From DATGYC01 sp035298385 (GTDB taxonomy: Bacteria > Bacillota > Sulfobacillia > Symbiobacteriales > Symbiobacteriaceae), in the NCBI GenBank assembly GCA_035298385.1, contig DATGYC010000048.1, positions 1-30,333 on the forward strand: a stretch of 30,333 nt of DNA. Reading direction: 5' to 3'. Under the pieces are notes generated by a model that worked only from the letters and a program-made list of their open reading frames with translations, ran no database searches and was not told the DNA's origin. The translations under genes were made by a program, and so were the position numbers. Positions 23,531 through 29,758 of this stretch are shown here, one piece after another (position 1 is the first letter of the stretch; each line of letters begins with the position of its first letter).

Positions 23531-23553
23531 CGCCCTCCCGCTCTGGGAGGGCG
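23531..23553. terminator. Hairpin between XRE and spoIIP genes
   Basis: CGCCCTCCC (23531-23539) and GGGAGGGCG (23545-23553) form a 9-bp perfect stem with a 5-base loop between convergent stops. It is followed on the plus strand by TTGCTATT. It probably ends both transcripts. Confidence 0.75.
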
Positions 23554-23556
23554 TTG

Positions 23557-24753
23557 CTATTGCGATGGGACCTCTTTGGCTGAGACCAGATCAGCCAGAC
23601 CGGTGGCCAGGAGGGTGATCGCTCGCTCGGCCTGGGCGTAGCTGTTGGTGGCCGAGCCGATCTCCAGGAGGATCGCTCCGGGGAGAAGGTCCTGGTTGTA
23701 GCGATCCTCCTTGACGAGCACCGGCAAGGTGAGGCCTGGGTAACGCTTCTCTAGTCTACCCATCAACTGATCGCAGAAGGACTCGTTAGCGGTCCAGCCT
23801 GCGTTCGTGCCGCCGATAATGCAGCGAATCTGGGCGACCTCCTGCCCGGCAATCTTCACCACGGGCGTGTAGTTCCAGGCTGCATCCCGGTGGATGTCGA
23901 TCAAGACACGGGTTGTTGGCTCCTCTTTCAGGATCTGCTCAGCGGTGATCCGAGAGAGCAGGTAGGCGTTCTCATACTTCAAACGCTGGTGGCGCTGCTC
24001 CGAGTGGACCGTGACAACGCCTTGCTGGCTGAGTAGGGTCGCAAGCTTCTGCCCTAAGTCGACCACCGTCTTCTTCTGATGGTCTTCGGAACTGATCAGA
24101 TCTAGGTCTTCGACTGCACTCAGCTTTAGCCCTGGGAACTCCGAGAGATAGGACTCCCAGTCGTGGGTGTGATAGATTCCGACCAGGGGCTGGGGCGGTG
24201 CAGGCTTAGGCTGCTCGGGCTCCACCTTCGGATTGGGGGGTTTCTTGTCAGGCTTAACCGCTACCGGCGGGACGTGGACGGTAGGGGTCTCCTCCCGCAG
24301 AAAGGGAAAGAGGCTTTGCAGGAAGGTCTTGGGCGCCCCCTCCCCAGGGCTTGTCCGATAGACGAGCAAGGCGACCTTCTGCTCCTGGCTCTTGCCGTCT
24401 GCCTCAACCAAGAAGGGTAGGCTGGCCCGCAGCAACTGGAGCGCGGTTCGCTGACTGGGCCGGAAGATCTCTAACCAGGCTGGTGTTCGGGGCGCCGCGG
24501 TCGGCAAGGCCGAGCCCTGATCATGGATCGACGCCGACTCTTGCTCAGGCGGAGTCTGCCTTGGGGTAGGCGTGGTCTGGGTCGGGACGGGGCTCACTGG
24601 CTGCGACGCGCTCTGAACGCGGGCGACGGTGGAGGCCGCTACGTCCTGGGGCGCCCGCCGGACCATCACCCCCAGAGTCAGGGCGATTAGGAAGAGGTAT
24701 GCGAGGACAAACGGCCTTGCGGCAGGTCTCACGCTCTCCCTCCCCCCTCTCAA
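23557..24753 (-). CDS. spoIIP: Stage II sporulation protein P (peptidoglycan hydrolase)
   Basis: SpoIIP works with SpoIID and SpoIIM to degrade septal peptidoglycan during forespore engulfment. The 398-residue protein has an N-terminal membrane helix (FVLAYLFLIALTLGVMV). A long Pro/Gln/Ser-rich linker precedes the amidase domain. Family segments are VGIYHTHDWESYL (usually HTHTSESY), VLIDIHRDAAW and LLEIGSATNSYAQAERAI. I keep TTG 24753 because AGGAGG sits five bases upstream. GTG 24732, behind GGGAGGGAG, is an alternative. The substitution within the HTH..ESY motif is mild. Mother-cell sigma-E control is expected from family knowledge, but I see no clear sigma-E boxes. Confidence 0.92.
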   Translation of the reverse strand: MRGGRESVRPAARPFVLAYLFLIALTLGVMVRRAPQDVAASTVARVQSASQPVSPVPTQTTPTPRQTPPEQESASIHDQGSALPTAAPRTPAWLEIFRPSQRTALQLLRASLPFLVEADGKSQEQKVALLVYRTSPGEGAPKTFLQSLFPFLREETPTVHVPPVAVKPDKKPPNPKVEPEQPKPAPPQPLVGIYHTHDWESYLSEFPGLKLSAVEDLDLISSEDHQKKTVVDLGQKLATLLSQQGVVTVHSEQRHQRLKYENAYLLSRITAEQILKEEPTTRVLIDIHRDAAWNYTPVVKIAGQEVAQIRCIIGGTNAGWTANESFCDQLMGRLEKRYPGLTLPVLVKEDRYNQDLLPGAILLEIGSATNSYAQAERAITLLATGLADLVSAKEVPSQ

Positions 24754-24805
24754 TAAGCCTCCTAGAAGGTCTATTCAACATAGCACTGCATTATGACAAC
24801 CAAGC

Positions 24806-24832
24806 AAAACAGCACCCCAGGTGGGGTGCTGT
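24806..24832 (-). terminator. Rho-independent terminator after greA
   Basis: ACAGCACCCC and GGGGTGCTGT (24809-24818 with 24823-24832) form a 10-bp stem with a 4-base loop, followed on the minus strand by TTTT. It lies 13 bases after the greA stop and separates it from spoIIP. Confidence 0.92.
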
Positions 24833-24845
24833 CCGTTATGTGCGC

Positions 24846-25319
24846 TTACTTAACGTTCTTAATCTCGTAGCGGATGACGCCAGCGGGGGCATCAACCTCA
24901 ACAACGTCACCCTTCTTCTTGCCCAGGATCGCCTGGCCAACCGGGGACTGGTTCGAGATCTTATGCTGGGAGGGGTCAGCCTCCACGGAGCCGACAATGC
25001 TGTACTCAAGCGTGTCGCCATACTCCAGGTCGAGCAGCTCGACGTGCGAACCGAGGCGAACCTCGTCGCTATGGCCGGCATCCTCAATGACCTTGGCGTT
25101 GCGCAGGGTGTTCTCAAGGGTGGCGATACGCCCCTCGACGAAGGCCTGCTCATTGCGGGCGTCATCATACTCGGAGTTCTCGGAGAGGTCACCGTGGGAC
25201 CGGGCTTCCTTCAGCCGCTCCGCGACTTCCTTACGCTTTGTATTCCGGAGGTAGTCAAGCTCCTCCTGAAGCTTCGCAAGGCCCTCAGGCGAGAGCACTA
25301 CGGTCTTGGACTCGTCCAT
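24846..25319 (-). CDS. greA: Transcription elongation factor GreA
   Basis: GreA rescues backtracked RNA polymerase by stimulating transcript cleavage. The 157-residue product is full length. The N-terminal coiled coil contains LSPEGLAKLQEELDYL and the conserved tip SHGDLSENSEYDDARNEQAFVEGRI. The acidic residues that enter the polymerase channel (DLSENSEYDDA) are present. The C-terminal domain has SPVGQAILGKKKGD. The only plausible start is ATG 25319, with GGAGGAG about 12 bases upstream. It appears to be a single-gene transcript between its promoter and terminator. Confidence 0.97.
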   Translation of the reverse strand: MDESKTVVLSPEGLAKLQEELDYLRNTKRKEVAERLKEARSHGDLSENSEYDDARNEQAFVEGRIATLENTLRNAKVIEDAGHSDEVRLGSHVELLDLEYGDTLEYSIVGSVEADPSQHKISNQSPVGQAILGKKKGDVVEVDAPAGVIRYEIKNVK

Positions 25320-25367
25320 GCTAGTTCAGTCTCCTCCTACACAACAGCCCTTGACTTATCGCAGATC

Positions 25368-25396
25368 ATTTTACTCTGTGCCTAGGGCTGAGGCAA
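25368..25396 (-). promoter_or_regulatory. Sigma-A promoter for greA
   Basis: On the minus strand TTGCCT (25396-25391) and TAAAAT (25373-25368) are 17 bases apart, about 50 bases before the greA start codon. Confidence 0.75.
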
Positions 25397-25426
25397 GTGT
25401 TTTTGAATGGTGATGCATATCACGCA

Positions 25427-25456
25427 AAGAAGGGGCGCCCCGCGGGGGGCGCTCCT
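25427..25456 (-). terminator. GC-rich hairpin after the beta-lactamase-like gene
   Basis: AGGGGCGCCCC (25431-25441) pairs with GGGGCGCTCCT (25446-25456) with one mismatch. The minus strand continues TCTTTG. It is a likely terminator. The arm and loop closely resemble the hairpin after dnaJ (856-884), and both contain GGGCGCCC. Confidence 0.6.
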
Positions 25457-25471
25457 CGTGCAATTGACGCA

Positions 25472-26608
25472 TCAACCGTGCAGATGAGCTAGGTTTCGTT
25501 CGGCATCCCAGTCGAGTCGCCGCCCTAGGGCGGCAGCCACCGGCAGCAGCGGCAGGATCAGCTCCCCTTCAAAGGTGAAGGGGGCAAAGGGCAGGGGTCG
25601 CTCTGTCCCGCCCATGACTGGAACGTCTTGGCTTAAGGTAACCCGCTGAAGGCCCCGGGTCAAGGTGACGCTCCCCGTCAACGCATCCTGCTCCAATCGG
25701 GCGCCCAGGGCGAGCGCCGCACCGGTGGCATCTAGGGTCGGCTTGCCGTCAAGCAGGGCGACGGGCCGGGGCAGAGAGAGCTGCTTTCCGCAGGCCACGA
25801 TGCGCCCCAGCATCCCCTCCACCAAGCGCAAGTGGCGATAGACGATCCCACCGATCTGGGCGAGGTTATCAATGCCAACACCCAACCGGGGATCGGCCCT
25901 CAAGTCAGACATGACGGCCAGGAGATAGGCTCCCCGGGGAAGGAAGATGGCACCCACGTCATGCAAGTGCTGCGGGAGCGCACCCGTCAGGTGCGCCGTG
26001 GGCGCCGACCAGGGAAGGAAGCGAGGCGCCCAATTCGCATGTCGAGTGGTCAAGAGCCACTCTAGGAGCATGCCCCCGTGTGCGACGCCGCCCTCAGCCA
26101 ACCGCATGGCTAGCCTTAGAAGGGCGCCCGCCTGCCGGGGGGAGAGTTGCTCGAGCTCAAATCCATCTAGCCCTATCTCCGTTGCCCAGTTTTGGAGAGC
26201 AGCCGGGTCCAGCGCCTTGCGGAGGAGCCGTCCGGCGGTCAGATCACCATCGACGATGGCGTACTGACAGAGTTGGCCCAGACTGAACCGCTCGCCGAAG
26301 GTTGCCTGCTGGAGGCGGCCAAACCCCGCGGTCCGATCACCGGGCTCATAGGTCACCAGCCGGCTAAGGTCTAGGCGCCCAGCGCTCGCTTCGGCCACGC
26401 AGTAGGCCGCCAAGAAGAGATGGTAGACCGCAGCGGCCGGTAGCCCCTCCCGAGCGTCCAGGTCGATCGTCTGGCCGCTCTGCAACTCCTCCACCCAGAT
26501 GGCATAGCGGCCTCTCTGGCGGTCCCGGAACGCCTGCAGCGATCGCCTTAGTTCAGCCATCGTTGAGCGGACGATCGGTATCGGATACGTAGCAGGAACC
26601 ACGTCCAT
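25472..26608 (-). CDS. Beta-lactamase-fold pseudoenzyme with C-terminal stalk-type domain
   Basis: Residues about 30-262 follow the class A beta-lactamase/serine-hydrolase pattern, but all three active-site motifs are changed. SxxK reads AVYH (A60, H63, in LPAAAVYHLF); SDN reads DGD (120-122, in YAIVDGDLTAGRLL); KTG reads LTG (207-209). The C-terminal 100 residues resemble the copper-amine-oxidase N-terminal-like stalk domain (VALLDGKPTLD, then ILPLLPVAAALGRRLDWD). No signal peptide is visible, which is odd for this fold. I chose ATG 26608; a GTG directly before it shares the same GGGAGG. It is probably not a hydrolase and may be a ligand-binding or structural protein. The family assignment rests on motif pattern by eye. 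Confidence 0.75.
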   Translation of the reverse strand: MDVVPATYPIPIVRSTMAELRRSLQAFRDRQRGRYAIWVEELQSGQTIDLDAREGLPAAAVYHLFLAAYCVAEASAGRLDLSRLVTYEPGDRTAGFGRLQQATFGERFSLGQLCQYAIVDGDLTAGRLLRKALDPAALQNWATEIGLDGFELEQLSPRQAGALLRLAMRLAEGGVAHGGMLLEWLLTTRHANWAPRFLPWSAPTAHLTGALPQHLHDVGAIFLPRGAYLLAVMSDLRADPRLGVGIDNLAQIGGIVYRHLRLVEGMLGRIVACGKQLSLPRPVALLDGKPTLDATGAALALGARLEQDALTGSVTLTRGLQRVTLSQDVPVMGGTERPLPFAPFTFEGELILPLLPVAAALGRRLDWDAERNLAHLHG

Positions 26609-26611
26609 CAC

Positions 26612-26683
26612 CTCGCCTCCCGAATCTTACGGAGGACGAATTCGGGGGCGTGGTAGCCGCAGCCTTTGCCCTAGGAGTCAAAA
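26612..26683. other. Intergenic stretch with a weak stem and possible decayed palindromic element
   Basis: CCCGAAT (26619-26625) can pair with ATTCGGG (26640-26646) just upstream of the beta-lactamase-like start; one arm touches the ribosome binding site. On the minus strand the order TAGGGCAA, TGCGG, CTA, CGTCCTC, AGATT recalls the palindromic element in hemW, but with gaps and broken arms. It may be a degraded third copy or coincidence. Confidence 0.25.
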
Positions 26684-26932
26684 CTAGAACTGGTGATCCC
26701 GCCCGGAGAGCTTCGCCTTCATGCGGGCTTCTAACATCTCAGCGGTCTCGCCATAGAAGGTGAGAGGGGCTTGGTCCGGGATGTAGAGTGTTGACTGCCA
26801 GCCACCAAAGAATGTGCCAACAACGAAATAGTACCCCTTACCCTCGACCTTGATCGACCAGCGGTCCTCACCGGGGACGACTGTCGCTTCCATCCGACCC
26901 GCCAGACTCTCTGCCACTTCCGTCAGCGTCAT
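26684..26932 (-). CDS. Small hypothetical protein (82 residues)
   Basis: I do not recognise this protein. It has 82 residues, no signal peptide or membrane helix, and a mixed alpha/beta appearance. A helix (TLTEVAESLAGRMEATVV) is followed by strands with many aromatic residues (GKGYYFVVGTFFGGWQSTLYI) and a C-terminal helix (TAEMLEARMKAKL). The start is convincing because GGAGGT lies seven bases before ATG 26932. It sits 15 bp downstream of the GH18 gene and upstream of the beta-lactamase-like gene, all on one strand, so the three probably form an operon. Its expression may therefore be tied to cell-wall or spore functions, which is inference. Confidence 0.65.
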   Translation of the reverse strand: MTLTEVAESLAGRMEATVVPGEDRWSIKVEGKGYYFVVGTFFGGWQSTLYIPDQAPLTFYGETAEMLEARMKAKLSGRDHQF

Positions 26933-26947
26933 GGGTGGTACCTCCTT

Positions 26948-28069
26948 CTACTTGGATGGGGCCTGCTTGAAGCGGTGCAGGTTTGGCCACCAGCGGTCCG
27001 GTTCCAGCCCGAGCCGCCAGAGGGCGATTCCCTTCAGGTTGTATTGATAGGCCAGGTGGAGCTTCGCCTCCAGGCTACGCTCGTCGCCCCACCAGGCGAC
27101 TCGCTTTCCCTCGGGGGACTGCCATTCGGCGTGGTACTCGGCGGCCACTGGGTCCCAGGCTGCCTGGGCGCCCGCCTCCGCAACCCGGTTGGTCAGGAAG
27201 GCGCCCCCGTAGGAGGCGTTCTGGGCCGAATCCTCGACCCATTCATAACCGAAGAGCGGAACGCCTAGAATTAGCTTCTGGGAGGGAATAACACCGACGG
27301 CGTAGCGGACGACCGCCTCGGTCCAGTCCAAGGGCGCCACCGGTCCAGCCTCGCCGCCCAGGTAATGTCGATCATAAGCCATCAGGTAGATGAAGTCAGC
27401 CGCCTGACCGATGCTGGGGTAGTCGATCTCGCCGCCAAAGCCGTTGCGATTGTCGCTCTGCTTGGCTGGGACCGCGACCGAGAGGGTCAGCCCCTCCTTG
27501 TGCAGGGCCGCCGCCAACCGCTTCAGCCAAGCGGTGTAGCCATCCCGATCAGAGAGGTAGACCCCCTCAAAATCGATCTGGATACCGCTACCTTCGAAGT
27601 CTCGGACCTTGGCGAGGATCCCATCGATCGCCCGCTGGCCGACCTGCTGGTCCGCGACGATCGCGTGTGCTAGGTCTGCGCTAAAGCCGTCCGTATTGAA
27701 ATTACCAAAGAGCAGGACCCGCTTCTTGGGACCGGTCATCCCCTTGATGGGGAACGGGTCCTGGCCGGTTACGTTGCCAGATTTGTCAAAGCCCCAGCCG
27801 AACAGGATCACTTGGTCGAGCCCCTCCGATTCACGGGCGACGACAGCGGTCGAATCAGAATCGTAGTCCACATGCCAACCGGTCAGCCAAAAGCCGATGG
27901 ATGGCGGGCTGGTATCTCTGGGCATATTAAAAGCGGCCCGCCAGGTCTCTGGGCGCCAGAGCGACTCACTCTCCGTAACGGCACCGAGTTTGTACCCAGC
28001 GAAGCCGACACCAGCAAGGGCGCCCCCGACGAGGGAGAGCGCCACAAGGCGCCGAAATAGATATCGCAA
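26948..28069 (-). CDS. Membrane-anchored GH18 family glycoside hydrolase
   Basis: GH18 proteins of spore formers, such as SleL/YaaH, often cleave peptidoglycan or cortex glycan. This 373-residue protein starts with a basic stretch and one hydrophobic helix (about residues 8-31), an uncleaved anchor or signal. The barrel begins around SIGFWLTGWHVD. The catalytic motif is GIQIDFEG with E168 as the likely acid/base. Further barrel strands are LSVAVPAK, FIYLMAYDRHYLGG, LILGVPLFGYEW and LKGIALWRLG. No LysM domains are seen, unlike SleL. The start is TTG 28069 behind GGGGTGA. It is divergent from rpsT. Whether it acts on spore cortex, vegetative wall or chitin cannot be decided here. Confidence 0.87.
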   Translation of the reverse strand: MRYLFRRLVALSLVGGALAGVGFAGYKLGAVTESESLWRPETWRAAFNMPRDTSPPSIGFWLTGWHVDYDSDSTAVVARESEGLDQVILFGWGFDKSGNVTGQDPFPIKGMTGPKKRVLLFGNFNTDGFSADLAHAIVADQQVGQRAIDGILAKVRDFEGSGIQIDFEGVYLSDRDGYTAWLKRLAAALHKEGLTLSVAVPAKQSDNRNGFGGEIDYPSIGQAADFIYLMAYDRHYLGGEAGPVAPLDWTEAVVRYAVGVIPSQKLILGVPLFGYEWVEDSAQNASYGGAFLTNRVAEAGAQAAWDPVAAEYHAEWQSPEGKRVAWWGDERSLEAKLHLAYQYNLKGIALWRLGLEPDRWWPNLHRFKQAPSK

Positions 28070-28180
28070 GTAGCAATCACCCCGCTAAGTAAGACGAACG
28101 GATTGACATCATGGTATCAAAGATGATATACCCTTGTATGCGGAAAGCAAGCAGTAGTGACGACACGTGCCTACTGATGC

Positions 28181-28209
28181 TTGCATGAGAGTGCGACGCG
28201 TGATATAAT
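28181..28209 (+). promoter_or_regulatory. Sigma-A promoter for rpsT
   Basis: TTGCAT (28181-28186) and a perfect TATAAT (28204-28209) are 17 bases apart and end 23 bases before the rpsT start, giving a very short leader. Confidence 0.9.
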
Positions 28210-28232
28210 GCGTGTGTTGGAGGTGAGGATAA

Positions 28233-28490
28233 TTGGCTAACATCAAGTCTGCTATGAAGCGCGCCCAGCTCGCCGTCAAGCGGAATGAGCGCAATAAGAT
28301 GGTCAAGTCCAGCCTCCGGACGGCGCTCCGCAAGTGCCGCGAGGCCGCGGGTACGGAGATCGCTGCCGCCCAGCTGAGCACTGCCTTCGCCGCTCTGGAC
28401 AAGGCTGCCTCGAAGGGTGTTATTCATAAGAACACCGCGGCCCGTAAGAAGAGCCGCCTGGCAAAGGCCTTCGCTAAGGCTCAGGCCTAA
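28233..28490 (+). CDS. rpsT: 30S ribosomal protein S20
   Basis: S20 binds 16S rRNA early in small-subunit assembly. The 85-residue, strongly basic helical protein begins MANIKSAMKRAQLAVKRNERNK and contains the family segment KGVIHKNTAARKKSRLAKAF. The start codon is TTG at 28233 behind GGAGGTGA; E. coli rpsT also uses a UUG start, where it takes part in autoregulation. The gene is alone on the plus strand with its own promoter and a strong terminator. rpsT near holA and the lepA region is the expected Firmicutes arrangement. Confidence 0.98.
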   Translation: MANIKSAMKRAQLAVKRNERNKMVKSSLRTALRKCREAAGTEIAAAQLSTAFAALDKAASKGVIHKNTAARKKSRLAKAFAKAQA

Positions 28491-28504
28491 GCAATAGCAA
28501 ACGG

Positions 28505-28541
28505 AAAAGTCCACCTGCAAGCAGGTGGACTTTTTGTTTTT
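28505..28541. terminator. Terminator after rpsT, probably bidirectional
   Basis: AAAAGTCCACCTGC (28505-28518) and its exact complement (28521-28534) form a 14-bp stem around a 2-base loop, so the real loop is probably larger. It is followed on the plus strand by TTTTTGTTTT and on the minus strand by TTTT. It serves rpsT and the convergent holA. Confidence 0.95.
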
Positions 28542-28564
28542 TATTTTTGTTGCTGGGTGGTCGA

Positions 28565-29623
28565 TTAGACCCCCATCAACTCGACAACGAGTGCCTCCAG
28601 CGTCAGTCGCGGTTCGGCGCCGGACTTGATCGCTAGGTCGGCCTCCAAGAGGCGGCAGATCGCCGTCAGGATCTCGTCCCGCTCATACTGCTTGACGGAG
28701 CCGCTCATCTTCTCGTAGACGTACGGATGCATCTTGATCAGGCCTGCGGCCTCCCGAGGCGGGAGGTAGCGGGCCTGTAGCGATTTTACCTGGAGGATCT
28801 GCCGGAAGCGGTTGGTCAGGGCGGCCATCACCTGGAGCGGGTGGTCGACCTGCCGAAGGACTTGGTCCAAGAGTTGCATCGCCCGAGGGCGCTGCTTCAG
28901 CATGACCGCCTCGGTCAGGCGGAAGATCTCGGTCTCCGCCACACCGCTGACGAGCAGGTCGACCGCCTGCCGGTCGATCTCCTTCTGGTCGCCTACATAG
29001 AGGGCCAGCTTCTGTAGCTCCATGTCGATCAAGCGCAGGTCAGGCCCCAGCTTCTCCACGAGAAGCGAAGCGGCTGGGCCAGCCAGCTTCTTGCCGGCGC
29101 TGGTGGCGCGGGACTGCGCCCACATGACGGCGTCGTCCGGCTTGAGGGACTGGCACTCGACCAGACCGTCGCGGGCGCCCACCGCCTTCGTCGTCTTCTT
29201 CCGGCTGTCCACGGTCTCACCGACCACGAAGACCAAGCAGGTCGACGGGATGGGCTCCTTTAGGTAGCGCAGGAGCGCCTCCTCGCCACCGGCACCGGCC
29301 CCCTTCTCCTCGTTCTCCTCCTCATCGGACTCCTCGGCGCCCCCCTTGCGCCGCTTGGCGCTGAAGAAGGGGGCCTCCTTCACCCAGACGAGGCGCCGCT
29401 CGCCGAAGAAGGGCGGGGTCTGGGCCATCTGCAGGGCGCTGCTTAGCTGGTCGGGCCCTGGCTGATGGACCGACTCGTTGAAGTCGGCCGTCTCAGGCAT
29501 CAGGATCGCCGCCTTGAGCGCCTGGACGACCTCATTGACCAGAAAGGACTCCTGACCGTACAGGAGGTAGACCGGGGCGATCTCGCCCTGTCGGATCTGC
29601 TGTAGCGCCTTTCGTTGCTCCAC
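28565..29623 (-). CDS. holA: DNA polymerase III delta subunit HolA
   Basis: The delta subunit opens the beta sliding clamp within the clamp loader. The 352-residue product has the family N-terminus APVYLLYGQESFLVNEVVQALK, and further on LVFVVGETVDSRKKTTKA and the C-terminal helical collar region. A highly charged stretch at about residues 88-115 (SAKRRKGGAEESDEEENEEKG) looks like an insertion relative to typical HolA. The GTG start at 29623 follows AAGGAG by about 12 bases. The gene lies next to rpsT as usual. comEC, the common upstream neighbour, is not seen; a divergent phosphatase-like gene occupies that side. Confidence 0.92.
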   Translation of the reverse strand: MEQRKALQQIRQGEIAPVYLLYGQESFLVNEVVQALKAAILMPETADFNESVHQPGPDQLSSALQMAQTPPFFGERRLVWVKEAPFFSAKRRKGGAEESDEEENEEKGAGAGGEEALLRYLKEPIPSTCLVFVVGETVDSRKKTTKAVGARDGLVECQSLKPDDAVMWAQSRATSAGKKLAGPAASLLVEKLGPDLRLIDMELQKLALYVGDQKEIDRQAVDLLVSGVAETEIFRLTEAVMLKQRPRAMQLLDQVLRQVDHPLQVMAALTNRFRQILQVKSLQARYLPPREAAGLIKMHPYVYEKMSGSVKQYERDEILTAICRLLEADLAIKSGAEPRLTLEALVVELMGV

Positions 29624-29758
29624 GTCCGGAACACACTCCTTTAGCTACAGAGTTCGTTGCGGGGGCGCAGGGAATCCTCTTCCGTTGCCCGAAGTGAAAA
29701 GGGACCGCCTAGGTATTGGATAAAGCGTCCTGTAAACTCCCTACAAGAGGTGTCGCCC

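Noticed and set aside
28077..28520. Minus-strand frame of 147 codons across rpsT
   Set aside because: It covers the rpsT gene, its promoter and its terminator on the opposite strand. S20 is unambiguous.
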